A stretch of DNA of 64,000 nucleotides. Source: Achromobacter sp. B7. Its GTDB lineage: Bacteria; Pseudomonadota; Gammaproteobacteria; Burkholderiales; Burkholderiaceae_B. Of this stretch, positions 18,370 through 27,213 are shown piece after piece (the first letter of the stretch is position 1; each line of letters begins with the position of its first letter). The stretch lies in the NCBI RefSeq assembly GCF_003600685.1, contig NZ_CP032084.1:5394001-5458000 (forward strand), given 5' to 3'. The notes below the pieces were generated by a model. It did no database searches and was not told the origin of the DNA. It was given only the letters and a program-made list of their open reading frames with translations. The translations under genes and the position numbers were made by a program.

Positions 18370-19167
18370 ATGACCATGCCCGACAACTTGACCGGCCCCT
18401 ACACCGCGCTGCACGTCACACTTGAAGACGGCGTGGCCGTCATCCTGCTGGCCAACCCGCCGGTGAATGCGCTTAGCACCGACATGATGAACGAGCTGTC
18501 CTGGGTGCTGGACCGCATCTCGGAAACGCCCGAGGTGCGCGCCGTGGTGTTGTCCGGCCAGGGCAAGACGTTTTGCGCGGGCGCGGACTTGAAGAACCGC
18601 GCCGCCACCATCAAGGGTCCCGGCGACCTGCCGCAGCACTCGCGCCGCACCCGCGAGTGCTTTCATGCCATTCGCGAATGCGCCAAGCCCGTCATCGGCG
18701 CCATCAACGGCGCTGCGCTGGGCGCGGGGCTGGCCATCGTGGCCTCGTGCGACATCTTGCTGGCGGCATCGACGGCCGTGGTCGGCCTGCCTGAAATCAA
18801 CGTCGGCCTGCTGGGCGGTGGACGCCATGGCATGCGGCTGTTCGGCCATTCCCGCTTGCGCCGCATGATGCTGACGGGCTTGCGCGTGGACGGCGACGAG
18901 CTCTATCGCCTGGGCATCGTCGAAGCCTCCGTGCCCGCCGACGCCTTGATGGATCGCGCCCTGGAATTGGCGCGCGAGCTGGCGTCCAAGAGCCCCTTGG
19001 CCACCGTGCTGGCCAAGCAGACGCTGAACGCCATCGAAGACATGAGCCTGCGCGACGGCTACCGCTACGAACAGGACATGACCGCCGCTATCGGCAAGAC
19101 CGAAGACGCCCAGGAAGCGCGCCGCGCCTTTCTGGAAAAGCGGGCACCTGTGTTCCAGGGCAGATAA
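18370..19167 (+). CDS. Enoyl-CoA hydratase/isomerase family protein
   Basis: This 265-residue crotonase-fold protein has the CoA/oxyanion segments KTFCAGADLKN and NGAALGAGLAIVASCD. Of the two glutamates used by classical hydratases, the second is present in GLPEINVGLLGGG. The first (in GGGCELA of the rat enzyme) is replaced by Ala in GAGLAIV. This makes plain hydratase activity uncertain; another crotonase reaction is possible. It lies between two CoA-transferase genes on the same strand, with GGAG at 18358-18361. Confidence 0.88.
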   Translation: MTMPDNLTGPYTALHVTLEDGVAVILLANPPVNALSTDMMNELSWVLDRISETPEVRAVVLSGQGKTFCAGADLKNRAATIKGPGDLPQHSRRTRECFHAIRECAKPVIGAINGAALGAGLAIVASCDILLAASTAVVGLPEINVGLLGGGRHGMRLFGHSRLRRMMLTGLRVDGDELYRLGIVEASVPADALMDRALELARELASKSPLATVLAKQTLNAIEDMSLRDGYRYEQDMTAAIGKTEDAQEARRAFLEKRAPVFQGR

Positions 19168-19179
19168 GGGGGAAGACCG

Positions 19180-20403
19180 ATGAGCCGAGCATTAGAGGGC
19201 GTCAAAGTCCTGGATTTAAGCCGCGTGTTCTCCGGGCCGTGGGCCGCGCAGATGCTGGCCGACTTTGGCGCCGAGGTCATCAAGGTCGAACGCCCGGGCC
19301 GGGGCGACGACGTCCGGCACCAGGGCTATCCGATGCCGGATCGCCATGGCGAACCCAGTCGGCAGACCTCGTCGTTTGTGGCGATGAACCGGGGCAAGAA
19401 ATCGCTGACCATCGATATCTCCAAGCCCGACGGCCAGGCGCTGGTTCGCCGGCTTGCCGAGCGCGCCGACATCGTCATCGAGAACTTCAAGGCGGGCGAC
19501 CTGCGCCGCTACGGGCTGGATCACGACGCGCTGTCCAAGGTCAACCCCCGGCTGGTGATTTGCTCGATCACCGGCTTCGGGCAGTCCGGCCCGTACAGCC
19601 ATCTGCCCGGCTACGACCCGATCTTTCAATCCATGAGCGGGCTGATGAGCGTGACCGGGGTGCCCGATGGCGAACCCGGCGCGGGGCCGGTCAAGGCGGG
19701 GTATTCCGTGTCGGACATCACGGCGGGCTTTTACGCGGTGGCGGCCATACTGGCGGCGCTGCACCATCGGGACCAGATCTCCGGCGCAGGCCAGCATATC
19801 GACCTGGCCTTGCTGGACGCGCAGATTGCCGCCATGTCGCACATCGGCATGAACTATCTGGCAAGCGGCCAAGTGCCGGCGCGCATGGGGTCGGCCTCGC
19901 AGATCACCGCGCCGTTTCGCGCGTTTGCCTGCCGCGATGGGCACCTGATGGTGGCGGTGGGCAACGACACGCAGTTTCGCGCCTTCTGCGCGGTGATCGG
20001 GCTGCCCGCGCTGGCCGACGACGCGCGTTTTACCAGCAACCCCAAACGCGCCGCCGCGCAAGCCGAGTTGTCGCGCCTGATCGAGCCGGCCATGCAGGCG
20101 CGCACCGCCGGCGAATGGAACGACGCGCTGGCTGCGGCCAACGTGCCCTGCGGCCCGATCTACACGATGGACCAGGTGTTTGAAGACCCGCAGGTACGGC
20201 ACCGCCAGGTGCTGGGCCGCCTCGCGCATCCTGAACTGGGCGACATGCCCGTCATCAACAACCCCATCCATTTTTCCAAGACGCCGATAGCGCCGGGCCT
20301 GCCGCCGCCCCTGCTGGGCGAACACACCGCCGACGTGCTGCGCGCCGAACTGGGGCTGTCCGACGACGAGATCGCGCGCCTGCACGCCGAGGGCATCGTA
20401 TGA
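19180..20403 (+). CDS. Class III acyl-CoA transferase (CaiB/BaiF family), second copy
   Basis: The 407-residue protein has the same architecture as the first copy: VKVLDLSRVFSGPWAAQMLADFGAEVIKVERPG at the N-terminus, SITGFGQSGPY in the middle and the probable catalytic aspartate in GYSVSDITAGFYAVAAILAAL. The two copies are clearly divergent, so they are more likely to act on different acids or as partners than to be a recent duplication. The stop overlaps the next ATG (ATGA). Confidence 0.9.
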   Translation: MSRALEGVKVLDLSRVFSGPWAAQMLADFGAEVIKVERPGRGDDVRHQGYPMPDRHGEPSRQTSSFVAMNRGKKSLTIDISKPDGQALVRRLAERADIVIENFKAGDLRRYGLDHDALSKVNPRLVICSITGFGQSGPYSHLPGYDPIFQSMSGLMSVTGVPDGEPGAGPVKAGYSVSDITAGFYAVAAILAALHHRDQISGAGQHIDLALLDAQIAAMSHIGMNYLASGQVPARMGSASQITAPFRAFACRDGHLMVAVGNDTQFRAFCAVIGLPALADDARFTSNPKRAAAQAELSRLIEPAMQARTAGEWNDALAAANVPCGPIYTMDQVFEDPQVRHRQVLGRLAHPELGDMPVINNPIHFSKTPIAPGLPPPLLGEHTADVLRAELGLSDDEIARLHAEGIV

Positions 20404-22763
20404 GCAGCGTGGACCCTGCCTTGATCGAAGAAATACGCGACAGCGCGCGTGATCTTCTGTCGCGCCGCGACCAGCGCCAGCGCAAGCGCTCGGCAAGCGG
20501 CGCCGATCGCGCCTATTGGCGCCAGATCTCCGACGCCGGCTGGCTCGGCATGAGCGTGCCGGAAGCCATGGGCGGGCTGGGCCTGGGCTGGCACGCGATG
20601 GCCGCCGTCATCGAAGAAGCCGGACGCGCGCAATTGCCCGAGCCGCTGGTGGGCGCGGGCGTATTGGGCGCAACCTTGCTCACGACAATCACGCCCCTGC
20701 CCGACTCCCCCTTGCGCGACACCCTGCTACAAGCGGCGTGCGATGGGACGCGGATGATGGCGCTGGCCTGGCAAGAAACCGAAGGGCAGCTGGAAGCCGG
20801 CGAGGCCGCGGGCGTGTTCGGCGTCAGCGCCACACCGCGCGAAGGCGCCTATGTCTTGAACGGCGAAAAGCGCCATGTCATTGCCGACGCCGCCGTGGAC
20901 GGCTGGCTGGTAACGGCCGATAGCGAACCAGGCACCCTGCTGTTCTACCTGGCCGCCGGCACGCCCGGCGTTACCGTGCGCCCCCATGCGCGCGCGGACG
21001 GCACGCCCGCCTGCCACCTGAGCATCGAATCGGCCATCGTGCCGGCCGAGGCGCTGCTGTCCCAGGACGCTGTGCTGGACGCCGTGGACCATGCCCTGGA
21101 TTACGGCCGCCTAATGCAATCGGCCGAATTGATCGGCGTGGCGCGGCAGGTGCTGGCCGATACGGTGGTCTACCTGAACACGCGCCAGCAATTCGGCAAG
21201 CCGCTGTCATCGTTCCAGGCACTGCAACACCGGCTGGTGGACGCGGCGCTACAGGTGGAGTTGGCGGCCAGCAGTTTGCAGGACGCGTTAACGACATTGG
21301 CCGACGCAGCGGACCCGGACGTCGCCACCGCTCGCAAGGTTGCCGCCAGCCGGGTGAAGGCCCGCGCGGCGCGCGCCGGGCTGGACGCCACGCGCCTGGC
21401 GATTCAGTTGCACGGCGCCATCGGCTACACCGAGGAATGCGACGTCAGCCTGTATTTTCGCAGCGCCTTGCACCTGGCCGCGTGGCTGGGCAACGCCGCC
21501 GCGCATCGTCAACGCTACGGCGCACTGGCTGATGCGCCCTCGCCCCCGGCCGACGACACCGCCCCGCCGTCATCGCCGGGGGAATTTCCCCGCGACGCCG
21601 ACTGGAACGGCATGCCCGAAGCCGACTTCCGTGCGCTGTTGCGCCGTTTTTTTCACGCGCATTATCCCCAGCACCTGCGGCATGTGCCGTGGCGGCTGCA
21701 TTGGGATGAGATCAAGCCGTGGTACTTCACGCTGTCGCGCCAGGGCTGGATTGCACCATCGTGGCCGCGCGAGCATGGCGGCATGGCCTTGTCGCCCGCG
21801 CGGCAGATCGCCTTCATCGAAGAGGCCGAGCGCCATGGCGTGGCGCGCGCACCCGACCAGGGCCTGGTCATGCTCGGCCCAATCCTGATCCGCTACGGCA
21901 CCGAGGAACAACGCGCACGGTTCCTGCCGGGCATCCTGTCGGGCAAGGCCGTGTGGGCGCAGGGCTATTCCGAACCCAACGCGGGATCGGACCTGGCGGC
22001 GTTGCGGTGCGAAGCCGTGATCGACGGCGACGACCTCATCGTGACCGGGCAAAAGACATGGTCGACGCTGGCGCAGGACGCCACGCACATGTTCATGCTG
22101 GTGCGTACCGACAAGACGGTGAAGAAGCAGGCGGGCATCAGCTTCCTGCTGGTGGACCTGGCCAGCCCCGGCATCAGCCGCCGCCCCATCCGCACGCTGT
22201 CCGGCCACGAAGAGTTTTGCGAAGTGTTCTTCGATCAGGTGCGTGTGCCGCGCGCCAACCTCGTGGGTGAACTGAACGCCGGCTGGGGTATCGCCAAGGC
22301 GCTGCTGGGCTTCGAACGCTTGTTTTCCGGCAGCCCCAAGCACGCGAGCCATGCGCTGCAACAGATCTTCAGCATCGCGCGGCAACGCGGCCTGTTGGCC
22401 GACCCCGCCTTTACGGACCGCCTGGCTGAACTGCGGATGGACAGCGCCGACCTGACCGCCATGTACCGCGTGTTTGCCGATATGGCCCGGGCCGGTCGAC
22501 CGCTGCCGCCGACGTTGTCGCTACTGAAAATCTGGGCCACCGAAACGCATGAGCGACTGGGCGCGCTGCTGATCCAGATTGCCGAGGAATACGGCGGCGC
22601 CGACATGCGGCTGGGCTACGGCGATGGGGATCGGGATGGGAATGGCGGCGTGCAGGCGCTGGCGCCCTACCTCAACGCACTGGCCGCCACCATCTTCAGC
22701 GGCACCAACGAGATTCAACGCAACATCTACGCCAAACAGGTCCTGGGCCTGGACGGCGCATAA
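20400..22763 (+). CDS. Acyl-CoA dehydrogenase with two fused ACAD domains
   Basis: The 787-residue protein is about twice the normal length and contains two complete acyl-CoA dehydrogenase folds, residues about 1-380 and 400-787. The C-terminal half has the FAD-binding QGYSEPNAGSDLAAL and SGTNEIQRNIYAKQVLGL motifs. It also has a glutamate in LLGFERLF at the position used as base by isovaleryl-CoA dehydrogenase. The N-terminal half has Arg at the matching place (DYGRLMQ) and no glutamate near its end, so it is probably non-catalytic. This resembles single-chain versions of heteromeric dehydrogenases such as mycobacterial FadE34 (ChsE3). It is the catabolic core of the operon. Confidence 0.88.
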   Translation: MSSVDPALIEEIRDSARDLLSRRDQRQRKRSASGADRAYWRQISDAGWLGMSVPEAMGGLGLGWHAMAAVIEEAGRAQLPEPLVGAGVLGATLLTTITPLPDSPLRDTLLQAACDGTRMMALAWQETEGQLEAGEAAGVFGVSATPREGAYVLNGEKRHVIADAAVDGWLVTADSEPGTLLFYLAAGTPGVTVRPHARADGTPACHLSIESAIVPAEALLSQDAVLDAVDHALDYGRLMQSAELIGVARQVLADTVVYLNTRQQFGKPLSSFQALQHRLVDAALQVELAASSLQDALTTLADAADPDVATARKVAASRVKARAARAGLDATRLAIQLHGAIGYTEECDVSLYFRSALHLAAWLGNAAAHRQRYGALADAPSPPADDTAPPSSPGEFPRDADWNGMPEADFRALLRRFFHAHYPQHLRHVPWRLHWDEIKPWYFTLSRQGWIAPSWPREHGGMALSPARQIAFIEEAERHGVARAPDQGLVMLGPILIRYGTEEQRARFLPGILSGKAVWAQGYSEPNAGSDLAALRCEAVIDGDDLIVTGQKTWSTLAQDATHMFMLVRTDKTVKKQAGISFLLVDLASPGISRRPIRTLSGHEEFCEVFFDQVRVPRANLVGELNAGWGIAKALLGFERLFSGSPKHASHALQQIFSIARQRGLLADPAFTDRLAELRMDSADLTAMYRVFADMARAGRPLPPTLSLLKIWATETHERLGALLIQIAEEYGGADMRLGYGDGDRDGNGGVQALAPYLNALAATIFSGTNEIQRNIYAKQVLGLDGA

Positions 22764-22806
22764 CAACATCGCGCCGGCACGACTGGGCGCCATCAGGAGA
22801 GAGACA

Positions 22807-23778
22807 ATGAAAAAAGCACCCGCATTGACGGTGGCCGCGGTATTGCTGGCCGCAACGATGGCGCCCGTGGCGCAGGCCGCGCAGCCCTGGCCCAGCCAGC
22901 CCATCCGCTTGATCGTGCCGTACCCGCCCGGCGGCTCGGTGGACAACCTGGCCCGCCTGCTGGCACCCGCGCTGGGCAAGCGGCTGGGGCAAACCATCGT
23001 CATCGAGAACAAGGCGGGCGCCAGCGGCACCATCGGCGTGGACGCCACCGTGCGCGCCGAGCCGGACGGCAACACGTTCGGCTTCGGCGTGCCGGGCGCC
23101 ATCACCGGCCTGCCGCACGTCATGAAGGTGCCTTACAACGTCAGCACCATTCAGTATGTGTCGCTGGTGGCGCGCATTCCGCAAGTGGTCATGGTGAACC
23201 CGTCGCTGCCCGACACCACGCTGGCCGCCTTCGTCGCCAGCGCCAAGCAGCACCCGGGCAAATACAACTACGGCTCGGCCGGCAACGTGACCACGCCCCA
23301 TCTGGGCGGCGAACTGCTGAAGCAGCAAACGGGCATCGACATCATGCACGTGCCGTACAAGGGCGCCGCGCCCGCCGTGACGGCCTTGCTGTCCAACGAA
23401 GTGCAGATGTTCCCGGGTGACGCGTCGGCCGCCTTGGGCTTCATCAAGGCAGGCAAGTTGCGCGCGCTGGCGGTGGCCAGCCCCGAACGCTTCGAGGGCC
23501 TGCCCGACGTGCCCACCACCCGCGAGGCGGGCTTTCCCGGCGTGATCGTGGAATCGAACTACGGCATCATCGCGCCCACCGGCACGCCCAAGGACATCGT
23601 CGACAAGATGGCGGCGGCCATCGCCCAGTCCCTGGCGGAACCCGAACTGCGCCAGAAGATGATCGACCAGGGCGCCATTCCGGCGGCAAGCACGCCGGAC
23701 CAGTACCGCACGCTGATGGAAACCGAATCCAAGAAATGGGGCGACGTGATCCGACGCGGCAAGCTTGGGCTGGAATGA
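22807..23778 (+). CDS. Bug-type substrate-binding protein of the acyl-CoA operon
   Basis: This 323-residue periplasmic receptor has a signal peptide (TVAAVLLAATMAPVAQA) and the motifs LIVPYPPGGSVDNLAR, VIENKAGASGTIG and HVPYKGAAPAVTALLSNEVQMFPGD. The ATG at 22807 has GGAGAGAG just upstream; an earlier open frame overlaps the dehydrogenase gene and is discarded. It probably captures the acid that the CoA-transferases activate. No membrane partner genes are nearby. Confidence 0.9.
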   Translation: MKKAPALTVAAVLLAATMAPVAQAAQPWPSQPIRLIVPYPPGGSVDNLARLLAPALGKRLGQTIVIENKAGASGTIGVDATVRAEPDGNTFGFGVPGAITGLPHVMKVPYNVSTIQYVSLVARIPQVVMVNPSLPDTTLAAFVASAKQHPGKYNYGSAGNVTTPHLGGELLKQQTGIDIMHVPYKGAAPAVTALLSNEVQMFPGDASAALGFIKAGKLRALAVASPERFEGLPDVPTTREAGFPGVIVESNYGIIAPTGTPKDIVDKMAAAIAQSLAEPELRQKMIDQGAIPAASTPDQYRTLMETESKKWGDVIRRGKLGLE

Positions 23779-23844
23779 CCCGTTGCCACGCGCTTTGCCG
23801 TACGCTTATGCCGTTCCTTCTGCCTGCGACCCCGCCCCGCCATC

Positions 23845-24807
23845 ATGCCATTCGCCAAAGCCACCGGGCTAAGCCTGGACCTGACTGCCGACCTGAACAA
23901 ATGGAGGGCGTTCCTGGCGATTGCGGAGTTGGGCAGCATCACGCGCGCCGCGCTCTACCTGGACCAGGACCAATCCGTTCTCAGCCGCCGCATCAACGCA
24001 CTGGAACGCGAGTGCAACGCGCGGCTGTTCAACCGCACCGGTCGCGGCGTGAATTTGTCCGAGGTGGGCCAGCGGCTGTTTCCCTTGGTGCAAACGCTGC
24101 TGGGCGACGCCGAACGGCTGGAACTTGAGCTTAACGGCCAGGCGCGCGAGCCCGCAGGCGAAGTCACGCTGGGGCTGTTGCCCTCCACCGCGCATCCGCT
24201 GATCCGCCGCTTGTTTTCGCGCTTGCGCAAACACTTTCCGAAGGTGCACCTGAAGATTCTTGAAGGCTCCAGCGGCCAGATCGAAGAGTGGCTGACGGAC
24301 AGCCGCGTGGACATCGCCATCCTGTACCGCTATGGCGACAAGTGCCCGCCGGGCGAGCAGGCGCTGGCCTACGTGGATTCCTATCTGGTGGGCGCGGCGG
24401 GCGATACGCGCACCGCATCGGGCGAAGTCACGTTCGACCAGCTTGACGGCCTGCCCTTTATCCTGCCGGGCGCGCCGAATGGTTTGCGCAATGCGCTGGA
24501 CGGCCTGGCGCGAGCGCGCAAGATCACCATCGCGCCGTTGATCGAAGCGGATTCATTGCCGCTGATGAAGTCGATTGTGGAGCACGAGAACATGTACACC
24601 GTGCTGCCGCTACATGCCGTCTGGCAAGAGGTGCAGGAAGGCCGATTAAGCATCGCGGCGCTTCGTGACCCGACGATGGGCCGAATCATTTCCATGGCGT
24701 TTTCCAGGTCCAAGGGACCGGGCCGCACCGTCATGGAAGTGGCGGCGCAGATTGAAACGCTGGTGCGGGAAATCGGCGGCGAAGGCGTGTGGCACGCGGA
24801 ACCTTGA
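23845..24807 (+). CDS. LysR-type transcriptional regulator
   Basis: The 320-residue product has a winged helix at about residues 15-75 (LNKWRAFLAIAELGSITRAALYLDQDQSVLSRRINALE) and a LysR effector domain (GEVTLGLLPSTAHPLIRRLF, then ILYRYGDKCP). It is the last gene of the plus-strand catabolic operon that begins at 17130, a less usual position for a LysR gene, and could regulate that operon. It is followed by a minisatellite and a convergent gene. Confidence 0.88.
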   Translation: MPFAKATGLSLDLTADLNKWRAFLAIAELGSITRAALYLDQDQSVLSRRINALERECNARLFNRTGRGVNLSEVGQRLFPLVQTLLGDAERLELELNGQAREPAGEVTLGLLPSTAHPLIRRLFSRLRKHFPKVHLKILEGSSGQIEEWLTDSRVDIAILYRYGDKCPPGEQALAYVDSYLVGAAGDTRTASGEVTFDQLDGLPFILPGAPNGLRNALDGLARARKITIAPLIEADSLPLMKSIVEHENMYTVLPLHAVWQEVQEGRLSIAALRDPTMGRIISMAFSRSKGPGRTVMEVAAQIETLVREIGGEGVWHAEP

Positions 24808-24820
24808 GGGGCAAGGAATC

Positions 24821-24949
24821 GCCTGCCGCAGGACCGCCTGCCGCAGGATCGCCTGCCGCAGGTCCGCCTGCCGCAGGATCGCCTGCCGCAGGATCGCCTG
24901 CCGCAGGTCCGCCTGCCGCAGGATCGCCTGCCGCAGGTCCGCCTGCCGC
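24821..24949. repeat. 15-bp tandem repeat (minisatellite), 8.6 copies
   Basis: Eight full units of GCCTGCCGCAGGWYC-type sequence (bases 13-15 alternate between ATC, TCC and one ACC) and a nine-base partial unit fill the gap between two convergent stop codons (24807 and 24952). Each unit contains the inverted repeat CCTGC-C-GCAGG, so transcripts in either direction would form a row of small hairpins. The unit is a multiple of three and open in several frames, but the encoded Ala/Gly/Pro peptides are not credible proteins. Confidence 0.97.
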
Positions 24950-24951
24950 GC

Positions 24952-25821
24952 TCAATCGAACCCGTACAGGCGCGCCGGGTTGTCGACCCATACCTTCTTG
25001 CGCAAGCCGTCGTTGCCCAGCCATTCATAGGCCACGTCCACCAGCGCATCGGCCGATGGCGCGGACGCGCCCATGCGCACGAACGGCCAGTCCGATCCCC
25101 ACAGCACCTGATCGGGGTTGGCGGCCGTGAAGGCGTCGTGGATGTAGCGGGCATTTTCATAGTCGGGCGCGGCGCCCACGCGGCACAACGTCAGCTTCAT
25201 CCAGATTCGCCCGTCGGCCAGCAAGCCGCGCAGCAGCTGAAAGGCCGCATCCTGTTCACCACGCGCAGGCACCAGGCTGCCCAGATGGTCGATCACAATC
25301 GGCACGTCCAGCGCAGCCAGCGCCGGCAGATGCTGCACATACGCATCGCAAGGCGCCCATAGCTGGGCATGCAGGCCAAACTGCTTCATGCGCGGCGCCA
25401 TCGCGGCAAGCTGCCCAAAGCCCACGCTGCCGGGGAACAAATTGCCCGCCGGGTCGCGCGCTTCCAGAAAGCGCAGACCGCGCACGCCGCCATCCACCAG
25501 CGCCTGCAACTGCGCATCGGTCACCGACGGGTCGGCCACCGCGATGCCGCGCAGCCGCTCACCGCCTTGCGCCAAAGCGTCCAACAACGCCGCCGGGTCC
25601 ACGCCATAGGGCGCGGGCTGCACCAACACCCCGCGCGCCGCGCCCAGCGTATCCAGCATGCGCAGGTAGCGCGGCGCAGGCGCGTCCGGCGCGGCATAGG
25701 ACGAGGCGTGTTGCAGGGGAAAGCGGTCATACGGGCCGAACACATGGCAATGCGCATCGCAGGCCAAGGCGGGTAGCGCGTGCCTGGGGGTGACGGGCAT
25801 GCGCGGTATCTCGGGCGTCAT
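24952..25821 (-). CDS. Amidohydrolase 2 family hydrolase (2-pyrone-4,6-dicarboxylate hydrolase-like)
   Basis: The 289-residue TIM-barrel protein has the metal-binding N-terminal CDAHCHVFGP motif near residue 22, VIDHLGSLVP near the middle and GSDWPF near the C-terminus. This set is typical of LigI-like lactonases and related amidohydrolases. The ATG at 25821 overlaps the stop of the upstream CMD-like gene. The exact substrate is unknown, but ring-derived lactones or dicarboxylates fit the neighbours. Confidence 0.86.
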   Translation of the reverse strand: MTPEIPRMPVTPRHALPALACDAHCHVFGPYDRFPLQHASSYAAPDAPAPRYLRMLDTLGAARGVLVQPAPYGVDPAALLDALAQGGERLRGIAVADPSVTDAQLQALVDGGVRGLRFLEARDPAGNLFPGSVGFGQLAAMAPRMKQFGLHAQLWAPCDAYVQHLPALAALDVPIVIDHLGSLVPARGEQDAAFQLLRGLLADGRIWMKLTLCRVGAAPDYENARYIHDAFTAANPDQVLWGSDWPFVRMGASAPSADALVDVAYEWLGNDGLRKKVWVDNPARLYGFD

Positions 25822-26432
25822 GGCTGCTCCTTGCGCGGCAGCGCCGCCAATGGGCTCAAGGCAGGCGCGCCGTCTTGCGTCGGAATATCCAGCGGCGCGG
25901 GCGCGTCGTCCGGCATCGGGATGTCGTGTGCGTTCAACGTCATGGACACCATGGTGTAGTAGCCGATCACCGCCGTCAGCTCCACCACGCCCACCGCCTG
26001 CCATCGCGCTACCGCTTCGGCATAGAGGTCGGGATCGACCTGGCCGGTTTCCTGCAACTGGCGCGAGAACTCGTAGACGACTTCATCGTCGCGCGTGTCG
26101 AACCGCGGCGTCTCCCGCGCCTGGATGGCGTCCAGCACGGCGTCTGCAATGCCGGCCGCGCGCGCTGCCTGCGCGTGGATATGCCATTCGATCTGGCTGT
26201 TCCAACGGCGCGCCGTCACCACAATGGCCAACTCGCTGACACGCGGCGGCAGGCTGGTGCCAAAGCGCAGCAGGGCGCCCAACGCCTGCCAGCGTTCGGC
26301 AAGTTCGGGGCTGTGCAGCGCCGCGCGCAGCGGGCCCACAAGGCGCCCGCGCGGGCCCGAGACGATCTTCTCGTACACGCGTTTCTGGTCGTCGGTCATG
26401 CTGTCGGGGGAAGGCAGCGGGATACGGCTCAT
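25818..26432 (-). CDS. Carboxymuconolactone decarboxylase family protein
   Basis: The 204-residue protein carries the CMD core PPRVSELAIVVTARRWNSQIEWHIHAQAARAAGI. The ExxxH arrangement lacks the Cys pair of AhpD peroxidases, as in decarboxylase-type members. Three consecutive ATG codons are available; the third (26432) is preferred because GAGG then lies six bases upstream. The C-terminal tail is Pro/Asp-rich and low-complexity. It is coupled to the amidohydrolase gene by a 4-base overlap. Confidence 0.85.
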   Translation of the reverse strand: MSRIPLPSPDSMTDDQKRVYEKIVSGPRGRLVGPLRAALHSPELAERWQALGALLRFGTSLPPRVSELAIVVTARRWNSQIEWHIHAQAARAAGIADAVLDAIQARETPRFDTRDDEVVYEFSRQLQETGQVDPDLYAEAVARWQAVGVVELTAVIGYYTMVSMTLNAHDIPMPDDAPAPLDIPTQDGAPALSPLAALPRKEQP

Positions 26433-26483
26433 CATCATCCTCGGTTCAGTTTGTGGCGCGGCGCCAAGTCGGACGCGCCGCGT

Positions 26484-26531
26484 GCATCGACGCACGCAAT
26501 GACGCACGCATCGACCCACGCAACGACCCGC
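26484..26531. repeat. 12-bp imperfect tandem repeat, four copies
   Basis: Four head-to-tail units of GCATCGACGCAC type (with GCAATGACGCAC, GCATCGACCCAC and GCAACGACCCGC variants) lie upstream of the CMD-like gene and downstream of the GST stop codon. Each unit contains one or two CGCA/CGAC steps. The repeat may lie in the leader of the downstream mRNA. Confidence 0.8.
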
Positions 26532-26562
26532 GCATCATCGGGCCACGTTCGATACGGCGCGT

Positions 26563-27177
26563 TCACGGCGCTTCATCCGGCTGGCTGCGCGCCACCGACG
26601 GGCGCGCGCAAAAGCCTTGATGCCAGGCGGCAAGCTTGGGGTGGCTACTGCGCCAATCGATATCCGGAAAACGATAATCCATGTACGACAGCGCGCAACC
26701 GATGGCAATCACCCCCAGGTCGAAGCCGGTGGCCGACAACGCGGGCGTCTCGGCTTCCAGCGCGGCCAGCACGGCACGCACCTTCAGCGCAAACGCGTCC
26801 AGCCAAGCCGCCGTCTGCTTTTCCACAGGCTTGTTGCGCTCTTGGCGGTACAGCAACAACGCGTCCAGAAACCCATCGCCCAGCGCCTGCCGGCGCTCGG
26901 CCACGAGCCGCGCCGTGGCATCGCCAGGCATCAGCCGACCGCCCGTCAGCCCATCCAGATACGCACAGATGACGCGCGAGTCGTACAAGGCCGTGCCATC
27001 TTCCAACACCAACGTGGGCAGCTTGATCAGCGGATTGTCCGCCACCAGATCCAGATTGGGCTTGTCCATTGCGACGGGCGTGCGCACCAACTGCACGCGG
27101 TCTTCAATACCACCTTCGTATAAAACGATCATCACCTTGCGCACAAACGGCGACCTGGGCGACCAATGCAACTTCAT
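26563..27177 (-). CDS. Glutathione S-transferase family protein
   Basis: The 204-residue protein opens with MKLHWSPRSPFVRKVMIVLYE. The SPRSPFVRK segment is the thiol-binding N-terminal motif, with Ser in the catalytic position. Next come KLPTLVLEDG and YDSRVICAYLD, the cis-Pro and glutathione-binding segments. The C-terminal domain has the GVIAIGCALSYMDYRF pattern. In this cluster it may cleave an ether or thioether, isomerise a ring-cleavage product or act in detoxification. Confidence 0.88.
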   Translation of the reverse strand: MKLHWSPRSPFVRKVMIVLYEGGIEDRVQLVRTPVAMDKPNLDLVADNPLIKLPTLVLEDGTALYDSRVICAYLDGLTGGRLMPGDATARLVAERRQALGDGFLDALLLYRQERNKPVEKQTAAWLDAFALKVRAVLAALEAETPALSATGFDLGVIAIGCALSYMDYRFPDIDWRSSHPKLAAWHQGFCARPSVARSQPDEAP

Positions 27178-27213
27178 CGTGGTTCTCCTTGGGGTTGCGC
27201 GACGGGGCGCGCA

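Noticed and set aside
17130..20403. Recent tandem duplication of the CoA-transferase gene
   Set aside because: The two copies share family motifs but differ throughout and are separated by a crotonase gene; they look like old paralogues recruited to one operon.
24821..24949. Possible CRISPR array
   Set aside because: The units are contiguous 15-mers without spacers and no cas gene is present.
24731..25030. Ala/Gly/Pro and Cys/Arg repeat peptides read through the minisatellite
   Set aside because: They arise because the 15-bp unit is divisible by three; they lack ribosome sites and belong to no known protein type.
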